From positions 12,183-76,182 of the forward strand of contig CACORA010000006.1 of assembly GCA_902629495.1 (NCBI GenBank): DNA of 64,000 bases. The letters are read 5' to 3'. The position numbers and the translations under genes are program-made. Shown here piece after piece: positions 36,842 to 45,722 of the stretch. This stretch comes from Planctomycetaceae bacterium. Its GTDB lineage: Bacteria > Planctomycetota > Planctomycetia > Pirellulales > UBA1268. A model generated the notes under the pieces. It was given only the letters and a program-made list of their open reading frames with translations. It searched no databases and was not told where the DNA came from. Position 1 is the stretch's first letter, and the number at the start of each line of letters is the position of its first letter.

Positions 36842-38175
36842 GCGTTTGCTGGAGTCGTTTGAGATGATTTTGGACATGGTGAAGCAGTCACACCGACATT
36901 GTGGCACTTAATAGTTTGATCACGATCCGGTCCAACAGAGGCAGTCACGACTGGTCGACCGAGTAATGCTGCAAGCCGTGAGAGATACCGTTTGGCTGCA
37001 TCTGGAAGCTCGGATTCCTTGCGTATGGTAGAGATGTCCTCATTCCACCCAGGAACAGTCTCATAGACAGGAACAGCATTTTTCAGATCATCAGCATGAC
37101 TCGGAAAATCTGTTGTACGGGTTCCGTTGATATCATACGCCGTACAAATCTTCACCTCTTTAAGGCCGCTGAGCACATCCAGAAGCATCACAGCTAACTC
37201 GTCAACGCCAGATAGTCTTGCTGAATAACGCGTTGCGACAGCATCGAACCATCCGCAACGTCGTGGACGCCGTGTGACAGTCCCATACTCATTTCCTCGA
37301 TCTCGAAGAAACTGCCCCGTATCATTGTCTTGCTCTGTCGGCATGGGGCCTCCACCCACACGAGTCGAGTAGGCTTTTACAACACCAACGACTCTATTTA
37401 TCCACCGGCCAGGAATGCCTGATCCATTTGAGACGCCAACACCGGACGAATTACTACTGGTCACAAACGGAAACGTACCATGATCAATATCAAGTAAGGC
37501 TCCTTGAGCACCCTCAAAGAGAATCCGCTTGCCATTTTCAATAGTATCAAGCAGGAAAGTATTGGTGTCTGAAATGTATGGCTTCAGTCGATCGGCAAAC
37601 TGTTGGTATTGCTTTATGATGCCCTGTACATCAAGTGCATCAATTTCAGGATTATTCAAAAGTTTTTGCTTGACCGCCACAATATGTTTTAGCTTGTCTG
37701 CAAAATCGTCTCGGTACATGTCACCAAATCGAATAGCCAGTGATCGACCAACTTTATCTCGGTAACATGGGCCAATACCACGGCCAGTGGTGCCAATCGA
37801 TTCTCCTCCTGAGAGACACTCGTTAAGTACTTTGTCTTCTGCAATATGCCATGGGAAGACAACATGAGCCCGATCACTTATTTGGAGTTTTCCAGAAACA
37901 GTGATGCCGCGTGACTCCAGGCTATCAATTTCGTGAATGACCGCCGATGGATCCAGGACCACTCCTCCAGTAATGACGCATGCAATGCCATCCCGAAGAA
38001 TGCCACTTGGTATCAGGGAAAGCTTCCATGTTTGGCCGTCAGACACAACGGTATGCCCTGCATTTGCTCCACCAGCATACCGGACAACAACATCGTGCTG
38101 TTCCGTAAAAACGTCGACGAGCTTGCCCTTTGCCTCGTCACCCCATTGCAGACCGATGACGCAAGTGCCGGGCAC
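36838..38175 (-). CDS. purA: adenylosuccinate synthetase
   Basis: The 445-aa enzyme carries out the first committed step from IMP to AMP. The N-terminal P-loop-like motif is 'GLQWGDEAKGKLVDVF', with Ala where most PurA have Gly (WGDEGKGK). 'VRYAGGANAGHTV', 'GTTGRGIGPCYRDKVGR' and 'STRVGGGPMPTE' are the standard IMP/GTP and Mg sites. It is the first gene of purA-uppS-cdsA and diverges from rluA; the 200 bases between should carry both promoters. The last 15 residues are divergent. Confidence 0.95.
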   Translation of the reverse strand: MPGTCVIGLQWGDEAKGKLVDVFTEQHDVVVRYAGGANAGHTVVSDGQTWKLSLIPSGILRDGIACVITGGVVLDPSAVIHEIDSLESRGITVSGKLQISDRAHVVFPWHIAEDKVLNECLSGGESIGTTGRGIGPCYRDKVGRSLAIRFGDMYRDDFADKLKHIVAVKQKLLNNPEIDALDVQGIIKQYQQFADRLKPYISDTNTFLLDTIENGKRILFEGAQGALLDIDHGTFPFVTSSNSSGVGVSNGSGIPGRWINRVVGVVKAYSTRVGGGPMPTEQDNDTGQFLRDRGNEYGTVTRRPRRCGWFDAVATRYSARLSGVDELAVMLLDVLSGLKEVKICTAYDINGTRTTDFPSHADDLKNAVPVYETVPGWNEDISTIRKESELPDAAKRYLSRLAALLGRPVVTASVGPDRDQTIKCHNVGVTASPCPKSSQTTPANA

Positions 38176-38377
38176 GATAAAACCTCACAAAAAAGAAAAC
38201 GGCGAACTGTCAAAGGAGGCAGCCGCAGTGAGGCCTCCCATTGGAGTCTAAATCTGTGACCAATGAGGTCAAGGCAGGGCAGTTGTCGAGCGATTTACAA
38301 CGGGGCAACTCTTCGATTCCCCCGGCATTAACGACGGATTCCAGCATTCTTGTGCCTGACTTGCTACGTTGGTTCCT

Positions 38378-39397
38378 ATGACACGAACCCGAGACCAAGT
38401 GTATCACATTACATTGCAGGAGCAGGGACAGACATTGGCGGCATTTCTACGGAAAAAACGTAGCAGTGTTCCTTGGTCCCGAATTCAAAAGCTTGTGCGA
38501 ACCCGCCATGTCATGATTCACGGGAATATCTGTACTGATGAGGCCAGACGTCTCAAAGATGGTGACGTGGTCAAAGTGTTATCAGAACCAGCAGCTCCTC
38601 CTCCAAAACCACGTGATATAAAGATTATCTATCTCGATAATGATGTGGTTGTTGTTGATAAGCCGTCTGGTATTACAACAACTCGTCATCACGAAGAGGC
38701 GTCCTGGCCAGCTCGTCGAAAACAATTGCAGCCAACACTTGATGAAATGATGCCAAAAATTATCAGGCGGTATGCGTCATCTCAAAGCCGTACGAGAAAA
38801 GGAAAACAGAAGCCAGGAGACAATGATCGGTACGCTCCACGTACTGGGCCAGTGTATCCCGTTCATCGTATAGATCGAGAAACGAGTGGACTTGTTGTCT
38901 TCGCCCGTACGGTTCCGGCAGGACGAATTCTCGCAGAACAGTTTCGGTTGCACACGACTCACCGACGGTATCTTGCTGTGGCAGTTGGACGAGTTGGAGA
39001 GGGAACGATCATCACCCATCTTGTTCGTGATCGTGGAGATGGCCGTCGTGGTTCCTCATCAGACGTTGGGGAGGGAAAGCGGGCAGTGACTCATGTGAAA
39101 CCGGTGCAACGACTGCGAAAAGACGGGAACACCTATACGCTTGTTGAGTGTCAATTGGAGACAGGCCGAACACACCAGATTCGGATCCATCTTGCTGAGA
39201 GCGGTCATCCGATATGTGGAGAGCGAGTATATTCGGCTCCTCGTCACATGAATGTAAAGGATCATTCCGGAGCCCAACGAGTTTCTCTACATGCTGCCGA
39301 ACTAGGTTTTATTCAGCCTTCAACAGGAGAAGAGCTGCGATTCGAAAGTCGTATCCCATTGGATATGTCAAGACTCATCGAACGCCTCAGTCCATAA
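38378..39397 (+). CDS. RluA-family 23S rRNA/tRNA pseudouridine synthase
   Basis: This 339-aa protein has an N-terminal S4 RNA-binding domain (about 30-75: 'IQKLVRTRHVMIHGNICTDE') and a catalytic RluA domain with the active Asp in 'HRIDRETSGLVVFART'. 'LVECQLETGRTHQIRIHLAE' and 'GHPICGERVY' are the further signatures. An insertion of about 40 basic residues (110-150) precedes the catalytic motif. ATG 38378 was chosen over an upstream TTG. RluC or RluD specificity cannot be told from sequence. Confidence 0.92.
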   Translation: MTRTRDQVYHITLQEQGQTLAAFLRKKRSSVPWSRIQKLVRTRHVMIHGNICTDEARRLKDGDVVKVLSEPAAPPPKPRDIKIIYLDNDVVVVDKPSGITTTRHHEEASWPARRKQLQPTLDEMMPKIIRRYASSQSRTRKGKQKPGDNDRYAPRTGPVYPVHRIDRETSGLVVFARTVPAGRILAEQFRLHTTHRRYLAVAVGRVGEGTIITHLVRDRGDGRRGSSSDVGEGKRAVTHVKPVQRLRKDGNTYTLVECQLETGRTHQIRIHLAESGHPICGERVYSAPRHMNVKDHSGAQRVSLHAAELGFIQPSTGEELRFESRIPLDMSRLIERLSP

Positions 39398-39417
39398 GTC
39401 TCTCTCGTGTTTCCACT

Positions 39418-40107
39418 ATGTCTGAATGCCAAGAGAAAATATCAATGCGACGTCAATTGTATGCAGAAGCCTTTGGCACATTTTGTCTGGTATTCGCCGG
39501 TACTGGCGCTATCGTTATCAATGACATAGCGGAAGGCGTGATTACGCATGTCGGGATCGCGATTGTCTTTGGTCTTGTTGTTATGGCAATGATTCACGCG
39601 GTGGGAGATATTTCTGGAGCCCATATTAACCCTGCCGTCACTGTTGGTATGTGGATAGCAGGCCGGCTTCCTCGGTCCTCTGTTCTTCCGTATATCTTTA
39701 GCCAGATAGCAGGAGGAATCTTGGCGAGTTCCCTTTTGCGAACCCTCTTTCCAAGTCATCTGAACTTGGGAGCCACGATTCCGTCTGGTGCTCCATGGCA
39801 GTCATTTATTCTTGAAATGATCTGCACAGCCATTCTCATGGTGGTTGTTCTTCTTGTTTCGAGTGGATCCAAAGAGCAAGGAATGCTTGCAGGCTTGACG
39901 GTTGGGGCTGTCATTTGTGTTGAAGCAATGTTTGCAGGTCCGATTAGTGGAGCATCTATGAATCCTGTGCGATCACTTGTACCAGCTGTTATGTCATGCA
40001 CATGGACAAGCCAGTGGTTATATGTCGTAGCTCCAATCTCTGGTGCATTAGTTGGTGTTTTTGTATTTCACTTTTTATTAAGGCACGACGGCATGACTGA
40101 TAGTTGA
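39418..40107 (+). CDS. NIP-type aquaglyceroporin (MIP family)
   Basis: The 229-aa channel has six membrane helices. The first half-helix motif is 'GDISGAHINPAVTVG' (NPA); the second is 'AGPISGASMNPVRSLVPAV' (NPV, not NPA). The 'AGPxSGASMNP' stretch is typical of plant nodulin-26-like proteins and their bacterial relatives, rather than AqpZ or GlpF. The residue matching AqpZ H174 is small (Ala), suggesting a wider pore for glycerol, urea, boric or arsenous acid. The frame is open far upstream, but ATG 39418 (or 39445) begins the family N-terminus 'RRQLYAEAFGTFCLVFAGTG'. No arsenic genes adjoin it. Confidence 0.9.
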   Translation: MSECQEKISMRRQLYAEAFGTFCLVFAGTGAIVINDIAEGVITHVGIAIVFGLVVMAMIHAVGDISGAHINPAVTVGMWIAGRLPRSSVLPYIFSQIAGGILASSLLRTLFPSHLNLGATIPSGAPWQSFILEMICTAILMVVVLLVSSGSKEQGMLAGLTVGAVICVEAMFAGPISGASMNPVRSLVPAVMSCTWTSQWLYVVAPISGALVGVFVFHFLLRHDGMTDS

Positions 40108-40649
40108 GCCCATTCGTTTTCGGCATGCACACTTTTCTGCTCGGTTCCCTACATGATAGCCGGCCTTCCTGCTCTCCTGTAGGCTCAATCCACTTCTGTT
40201 GAACAAAACCCATTGGGGATCCATGCTCTGACAAAACAAAACTATGGAGAGTCGATTTTACAAAAATGTATGCCGCGTATGCTGAGTGAGCCTGTTGAAA
40301 TCACGAGTAGTGTCCAGTCGGGAGATGCGTTTTATTTCGGGTGGCCATTTGATGTCGTCGAAGGCAGTCAATGAACTTCTTGAGTGCGGACGGGGTGCTT
40401 CAGGGGGCTCATTCAGTATCGAGTATAGAGCCTTGCCTGACTCATTCCGATCCGTATGTGCCCGGATGGCTCTCTGCAGTTGAGGGTGAGACGGAATCAG
40501 GTACGCTCGAGGTATAGAGCGATTCATTGGTTATGAGCAGAAACAATCGAGCGCCAGTGAAGTCACGGTATGATGATTTTCAAAAAGGGTATGCGTAAGA
40601 AAAAGTGAACAATGGTTTTTCTTCAACATACTTGTTCAGGTTGATTTGA
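40108..40649. other. 542-base region without a confident gene
   Basis: Between the aquaporin and polyprenyl synthase genes I see no recognisable protein, RNA gene or terminator. The only coding-like signals are the two short overlapping frames at 40279-40517. The last 60 bases are AT-rich and may hold the promoter of the next gene. Confidence 0.5.
40279..40517 (+). pseudogene. two short overlapping frames, possible small genes or decayed gene
   Basis: A 31-codon frame (40279-40374) ends in ATGA that overlaps the ATG of a 48-codon frame (40371-40517). The products ('MLSEPVEITSSVQSGDAFYF...' and 'MNFLSADGVLQGAHSVSSIE...') are acidic and look protein-like but match nothing I know. They may be two tiny coupled genes, or one gene broken by a frameshift near 40372. 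No clear ribosome binding site is seen before 40279. Confidence 0.2.
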
Positions 40650-41816
40650 ATGACAGAAGATGACGTATCTATGACTACAAATACATCCAAGTCCCGATGT
40701 GTGATGAATAACGGGTTGCCTGGTGCTGGAAAGGCAGCTTCAATCTTCAACGATTATGCTGCTGACGCCTCGCAGATGGTTGATCTTGGAAACCTTCATG
40801 ACACGGTGAAGAGTTGGTTCTTAAGAACGGAACTTGACACACTAATGGGAGAGCCCCAAGGGCATGCAGAAGAAGTCGCTCGTGATTGGCTAGCCGTTGG
40901 AGGTCGGAGGTGGCGGCCTTTCTTGGCAGTATCAGTATTTGTGGCATTGCAACCAGATGAAGATGTTCAAACAGCATCGATGATTCAAAAAATTGCGGTA
41001 GCCGTTGAGTGTTTTCACAAGGCTTCGCTCGTTCACGATGATATCGAAGATGGTGACCTAGAGCGATATGGAAAGCCAACCTTATGTGGGGAATATGGTG
41101 TGCCCATTGCATTGAATGTCGGTGATGTGCTCATCGGTGAGGGATACAGACTTCTTGCTGATTCGGGACTTGATGGTGAACGAGTGCGTGCCGCTGTGGC
41201 TGAAGCATCAGGCGCACAGCGACTTCTCTGCCGTGGCCAAGGGGCAGAGTTATCGTGGAGCCATAAACCGTGTTCTTTATCAAGTCATCACGTGTTGGAG
41301 ATTTTCCGTCTTAAAACAGCTCCTGCTTTTGACGTAGCCTTACAGCTTGGGGCAATTGCCGCAGGGCGTGCACATGATTTTTCTGACGTTTTGCGTGCGT
41401 ATAGTGATGCGGTGGGTGTGGCATATCAGATCAAAGATGACCTCGATGATCTTGTTGATGATTCAGGGCTCATGCGAGATGCTACATCACGGCCGAGTGT
41501 AGTCATCTCACTCGCTGCTGAACGAGCACAGGGTGACGATCGTACGATGTTGGTTGGCCTGGCGACGGGTAAATCCAATGCCGATATCACAGCTCACCAC
41601 GTTCGGGCTGCAATCAGAGTTTCAAAAGCTGATGCAGAGGCAGTCCTTTTATTGGAGCATTATAAAGAGCGAGCAATTCGAGCACTCGATGAATTGAATG
41701 ATCAGACTCTCAAAGGACTTCTTGGTCATAGTGTTGCTCGAATTCTTAATGAGCTTACTTCTGAGGCTGTGGTCGAGAGCAAAAATGAGGGCACAGGCTC
41801 GGAAACCAGTCACTAA
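40650..41816 (+). CDS. polyprenyl (trans-isoprenyl) diphosphate synthase
   Basis: This 388-aa prenyltransferase condenses isopentenyl diphosphate with allylic diphosphates. The first Asp-rich motif is 'LVHDDIEDGDLERYGKPT' (DDxxD present) and the second is 'YQIKDDLDDLVDD'. The N-terminus is about 60 residues longer than in typical FPP/GGPP synthases. The two residues before the first motif, which gauge chain length, are Val-His, so product length is not certain; GGPP, octaprenyl or a carotenoid/quinone precursor are all possible. The C-terminal 70 residues look non-catalytic. Start ATG 40650. Confidence 0.9.
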   Translation: MTEDDVSMTTNTSKSRCVMNNGLPGAGKAASIFNDYAADASQMVDLGNLHDTVKSWFLRTELDTLMGEPQGHAEEVARDWLAVGGRRWRPFLAVSVFVALQPDEDVQTASMIQKIAVAVECFHKASLVHDDIEDGDLERYGKPTLCGEYGVPIALNVGDVLIGEGYRLLADSGLDGERVRAAVAEASGAQRLLCRGQGAELSWSHKPCSLSSHHVLEIFRLKTAPAFDVALQLGAIAAGRAHDFSDVLRAYSDAVGVAYQIKDDLDDLVDDSGLMRDATSRPSVVISLAAERAQGDDRTMLVGLATGKSNADITAHHVRAAIRVSKADAEAVLLLEHYKERAIRALDELNDQTLKGLLGHSVARILNELTSEAVVESKNEGTGSETSH

Positions 41817-42073
41817 TTCGGCGACTAGGAAATGAGCTGCCGGCTGTCAATGCTTCAAATCACTTGCCATGGAGGGCTCTGCATACGGATACTGGCTCGC
41901 AGTCGATGGCTTGTAAAAAGCACGAAGCCAAAAAGGCCGCATCAGAAAAGAGCTTTTGAGTATTGCGTTAGAGATTTCTTCGTCCCGACGGTATGGTTGT
42001 ATTGCTGAGACGTTTCTGCCAAGTCATGCGAGATGTGAGAGAGCAGTATCCAGTAATCGAGGAGTGTGTAACC

Positions 42074-43441
42074 ATGAAATGTATAACACGCCTTCTTTTC
42101 ATTTTCAGTGCATGTGTGTTGGCGTCATATGTTGAGTGCTCAGCATCTGATCTTGAGCCTGCGGGTTGGACAACACATTCAGCACGCCCTGAAATTCGCC
42201 CAGAATTTTCATGGGACAAAAAGGGTGGCCCTCGCGGACAAGGTGCCTTTGTCATTGCGTCGAATGGTCGTGAAGGTCTGTCAGGGCACTGGCAGCATGC
42301 CTTCGAAGTTGAGGGGAAGAAGCATTATCAGTTCTCAGTATGGCGCCGCTCCTTCCATCAGCCACATCTCCGTCGGGTAGGAACAGCTCGAATTGTATGG
42401 CTCAACAGTCAAGGTGAACGGGCCATGCGTGATGAAGTCTCAGAAGCGTCCTATCGACCGGGGGAATACCCACGAGCCCAACCCGAGTTTCCACCTGACG
42501 GGAAGTCTGTTAACGGTTGGACTGAGTTGACTGCGATCTATCGAGCTCCAAGTACTGCCGTACGGGCCATTGTAGAACTCCATTATCGATGGGGGCAACC
42601 GAATACACAGATCGCGTGGGCAGATGTTGGCTTTTCTGAGGTTCCTGCTCCGAAGCCTCGGTTGATCAGACTTGCGACTGTGCATCATCGACCAAAGAAT
42701 GGAAAAACATCACATGAGAAATGTGAGCAATTCGCTCCACTGATTGCAGAGGCTGCAAAGCAGAATGCTGATCTTGTCGTTCTGCCGGAGGTATTGACCT
42801 ACTACGGAACAGGGCTGACGTACGCGGAGTGTGCAGAAACGATCCCAGGCCCATCAACGGAGTACTTTGGAAATCTTGCCCGAAAGCACGACTGCTACAT
42901 TGTGGCTGGGTTGCTCGAGCGTGAAAAACACTTGATTTATAATGTCGCGGTACTTCTTGGACCATCTGGTGGGGTTGTTGGAAAGTACAGAAAAGTCACA
43001 TTGCCACGAGGTGAAATTGAAGGAGGCATCATGCCTGGTGATGACTATCCTGTTTTTGAAACACGCTTTGGAAACGTTGGAATGATGATCTGTTATGACG
43101 GTTTTTTTCCAGAGGTTGCTCGTGAGTTGACAAAGAATGGAGCGGATGTCATTGCGTGGCCTGTTTGGGGTTGTAACCCGATGCTGGGTGCTGCCCGCGC
43201 GTGTGAAAACCATGTTTATGTAGTGAGTAGTACATACACAGATGTATCTTCACGCTGGATGATTTCAGCCGTCTATGGTCAAGACGGTAAACCTCTTGCT
43301 CAAGCGAAAGAGTGGCCTTCCGTTGCTGTCGCAGAAGTGGATCTTAGCACTCCCCTCCACTGGCATAGTCTGGGTGATTTTAGGGCACAGATTCCACGAC
43401 ATCGTCCAGTTGTACCTGTGGAGAGAACGACTCAAGACTAA
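42074..43441 (+). CDS. secreted carbon-nitrogen hydrolase (nitrilase superfamily) with N-terminal sandwich domain
   Basis: This 455-aa protein starts at ATG 42074 after GAGGAG, giving a clean signal peptide (to about residue 25, 'YVECSASD'). Residues about 30-190 look like a beta-sandwich carbohydrate-binding-type domain ('HYQFSVWRRSFHQPHLRRVG'). The nitrilase domain (about 200-450) has the Glu in 'LVVLPEVLTYYG', the Lys in 'GKYRKVTLPRGE' and the Cys in 'VGMMICYDGFFPEVAREL'. Substrate unknown; amides, ureido groups or nitriles are possible. It lies just upstream of a sulfatase in the same direction (49 bases), so they may act on one polymer. Confidence 0.88.
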   Translation: MKCITRLLFIFSACVLASYVECSASDLEPAGWTTHSARPEIRPEFSWDKKGGPRGQGAFVIASNGREGLSGHWQHAFEVEGKKHYQFSVWRRSFHQPHLRRVGTARIVWLNSQGERAMRDEVSEASYRPGEYPRAQPEFPPDGKSVNGWTELTAIYRAPSTAVRAIVELHYRWGQPNTQIAWADVGFSEVPAPKPRLIRLATVHHRPKNGKTSHEKCEQFAPLIAEAAKQNADLVVLPEVLTYYGTGLTYAECAETIPGPSTEYFGNLARKHDCYIVAGLLEREKHLIYNVAVLLGPSGGVVGKYRKVTLPRGEIEGGIMPGDDYPVFETRFGNVGMMICYDGFFPEVARELTKNGADVIAWPVWGCNPMLGAARACENHVYVVSSTYTDVSSRWMISAVYGQDGKPLAQAKEWPSVAVAEVDLSTPLHWHSLGDFRAQIPRHRPVVPVERTTQD

Positions 43442-43490
43442 CTTCCACAGATGCCATTCTACCGTATCTTTTGGAAAAGAGCATGAGGAA

Positions 43491-44951
43491 ATGGAGCATG
43501 TTGCCGTACAAATGATTTTGTGTCGTAGCAGTCTTTGGCTGATCATCATGTCAATGCTTTTCGTGCCCGGCATGCTTAGAGCCGCTGCCCGTCATCAAGA
43601 AACGCATTTGCCAAATATTGTTTTCATACTCGCAGACGATCAGCGTTCCGATACCATACGCGCTCTTGGGAATACCAATATTCAGACACCCTCGTTGGAT
43701 CATCTCGTTGACCATGGGACGGTTTTTCTGAATGCAATTACTGCTGTGCCCATTTGTGTTGCCAGTCGTGCTGAAATACTGACTGGTCGAGATGGTCTCA
43801 ACAACGGAAAGCAGGATGCTGGCGATAGCCCATATGTCCATGCTGTTGCGTGGGGTTCTGCATTGGCTCAGGCAGGATACGACACCTGTTATGTTGGGAA
43901 GTGGCACACAAAAGGTCGCCCGAGTGATTTTGGATATGTGAAGGCAAAGGGCTTGTTTGGAAGTGGTGGTAGTGCTTTTCCGCTTACGTATGCACGTGAT
44001 TGGAAAGGCATGGATGTCACAGGGTACCGTGGGTGGGTTTTTCAGACCGACGATAAGCAGTTGTTTCCTGAGCGAGGTGTTGGTCTTCTGCCAGACATCA
44101 GCAAAGACTTTGCCGATGCTGCCATCGACTTTATCTCATCAAACCAAGATGAGCCATTTTTCTTACATGTGAATTTTACGGCGCCTCATGACCCACTTTT
44201 TTTCCCGACAGGTTGGAATACAGTTGAGTTCGATCGACCACCAACACCGCCAAACTTTCGTCCAGAACACCCGTTTGATCATGGTAATTTTCAGGGACGG
44301 GATGAAAAACTGTTTCACTGGCCAAGAACAGAGGATGAAACACAATCGGGGTTAGCAGTGTATTATGCCGTGATTGAGCATCTTGATCAGCAGGTTGGAA
44401 GAATTCTGGAATCACTTCGAGCTACCAACAAGTTAGCAAATACCGTGATCATCTATTCGAGTGATCATGGCTTGGCCATGGGAAGCCACGGCCTTCGAGG
44501 AAAGCAGAATATGTATGAGCATTCCATCGGTGTTCCACTGATTTTCTATGGTGCAGGCATTCCGGCGAGACAGGTGTGTACAACCCCGTGCTATTTACGT
44601 GATCTGTATCCAACCACGTGTGAACTTGCAGGAATCGACATTCCTGTAACCGTTCAAGGAAAAAGCCTAAAGCCTGCATTCGAAGATCACACGGCACACA
44701 TGTACGACGAAGTCTTTGCTCATTTCCGCAACTCCCAGCGCATGGTTCGAACCGATAGATGGAAATTCATCTGTTATCCAATCGCAGGTAAAGAACAATT
44801 GTTCGATCTCAAACAAGATCCATTTGAAAGAAAGAACCTCATCAACTCATCTGATCATGCAGCCATCGCGGCCACCTTGCGAACAAAACTATTGACGTGG
44901 CGAAAGAGCCATAACGATGTGACGCTTTCTCATGAATACCTCGCAAGGTAA
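43491..44951 (+). CDS. secreted sulfatase, iduronate-2-sulfatase-like, with CVASR motif
   Basis: The product is about 486 aa from ATG 43491; the frame is open back into the upstream gene. A hydrophobic leader ends near residue 32, then 'LPNIVFILADDQRSDTIRAL' gives the metal DD at 49-50. The formylglycine site is C89 in C-V-A-S-R, with Ala in place of Pro. The second metal site is 'IYSSDHGLAMGSHGLRGKQN', and the C-terminus has 'EQLFDLKQDPFERKNL'. It follows the nitrilase-fold gene by 49 bases, and the pair probably form an operon. Substrate unknown. Confidence 0.9.
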   Translation: MEHVAVQMILCRSSLWLIIMSMLFVPGMLRAAARHQETHLPNIVFILADDQRSDTIRALGNTNIQTPSLDHLVDHGTVFLNAITAVPICVASRAEILTGRDGLNNGKQDAGDSPYVHAVAWGSALAQAGYDTCYVGKWHTKGRPSDFGYVKAKGLFGSGGSAFPLTYARDWKGMDVTGYRGWVFQTDDKQLFPERGVGLLPDISKDFADAAIDFISSNQDEPFFLHVNFTAPHDPLFFPTGWNTVEFDRPPTPPNFRPEHPFDHGNFQGRDEKLFHWPRTEDETQSGLAVYYAVIEHLDQQVGRILESLRATNKLANTVIIYSSDHGLAMGSHGLRGKQNMYEHSIGVPLIFYGAGIPARQVCTTPCYLRDLYPTTCELAGIDIPVTVQGKSLKPAFEDHTAHMYDEVFAHFRNSQRMVRTDRWKFICYPIAGKEQLFDLKQDPFERKNLINSSDHAAIAATLRTKLLTWRKSHNDVTLSHEYLAR

Positions 44952-44960
44952 GAGAAATTC

Positions 44961-44978
44961 GCACACAGTTTCGTGTGC
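44961..44978. other. small hairpin between convergent genes
   Basis: GCACAC (44961-44966) pairs with GTGTGC (44973-44978) around six bases. It sits in the 62-base gap between the convergent sulfatase and the small secreted protein. Without a T-run it is only a possible weak terminator. Confidence 0.3.
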
Positions 44979-45013
44979 CGCATCACGCAGGAGAGAAGAA
45001 GCAACTGGCTGTT

Positions 45014-45466
45014 TTAATTGATAGGTATGCCAGCCTTTTTGTAGTGCGCGGCTTTCTCCTTCGTGTTTTCAAGGATGGTGATGGCACCTGTTTTTCCATC
45101 ATATCCATACATTTGAAATGGACGTAGGGGATTAAACTCTACTCCATGTTCTTTGAGGAGTTGTACAAACTCCTCAACTGTGGGTTGTTTTCCGTTAAGG
45201 GCTTTTTGAAGGTCAACGGCATGTTTCAGGTTCAATACTTTGGCTCGTGAGCGGACGGTGACATAGGCGCTGGCTGCCTGAGAGAGAGGGTCGTTGCCTC
45301 GAATTTTTTGATCGGCAACGACGATATTTGGATCTTTGAGGGCGTTTGCCGAATCAACAATCCGAGCTGGTACCTTCGGTATATCTGCACCATACGTACG
45401 CAAAAGAAGGCTCCATATGATGATTCCACACACAGGAACTATTTTTCTTACAACGGCATTCATCAT
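45014..45466 (-). CDS. small secreted protein, unrecognised
   Basis: This 150-aa product has a signal peptide (about 1-26: positive N-region, hydrophobic core ending 'RTYGA') and a soluble mature part. No domain is recognised. 'TVEEFVQLLKEHGVEFNPLR' is a well-formed helical stretch, and the C-terminus 'MYGYDGKTGAITILENTKEK' looks strand-rich. It is convergent with the sulfatase. Probably periplasmic; function unknown. Confidence 0.65.
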   Translation of the reverse strand: MMNAVVRKIVPVCGIIIWSLLLRTYGADIPKVPARIVDSANALKDPNIVVADQKIRGNDPLSQAASAYVTVRSRAKVLNLKHAVDLQKALNGKQPTVEEFVQLLKEHGVEFNPLRPFQMYGYDGKTGAITILENTKEKAAHYKKAGIPIN

Positions 45467-45487
45467 GTATTCCTTTCATTCGTGGCT

Positions 45488-45673
45488 TCACTCGTCAACA
45501 ACATGACGATAAGGAAGGAGCCAGCATCGTATTATCTTGAAAATGATGTCTTCGCCAAGTGTCACCTGCATCCATAGTGTATTCCCTTGGTGTGTGATGT
45601 CATCAGCTTTTAGTGGATGATACATCTGGCCTCTGACAATCGTTGTATGCGTTTGTGCCAACACTGATATCAT
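45488..45673 (-). CDS. possible 61-aa protein upstream of the small secreted protein
   Basis: A 61-codon frame from ATG 45673 ends 21 bases before the next gene on the same strand. The product ('MISVLAQTHTTIVRGQMYHP...') has mixed hydrophobicity and no recognised motif. It may be a leader peptide or simply chance. Confidence 0.2.
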   Translation of the reverse strand: MISVLAQTHTTIVRGQMYHPLKADDITHQGNTLWMQVTLGEDIIFKIIRCWLLPYRHVVDE

Positions 45674-45722
45674 GAGGCTGTTGAGCCGTTGACATGCAGT
45701 ATTCGTTTTGGAGGTGAGGCGT

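Noticed and set aside
40258..40527. 89-codon minus-strand frame in the aquaporin-polyprenyl synthase gap
   Set aside because: No ribosome binding site, no motif, and composition like a random shadow. The plus-strand coupled frames fit better, though they too are weak.
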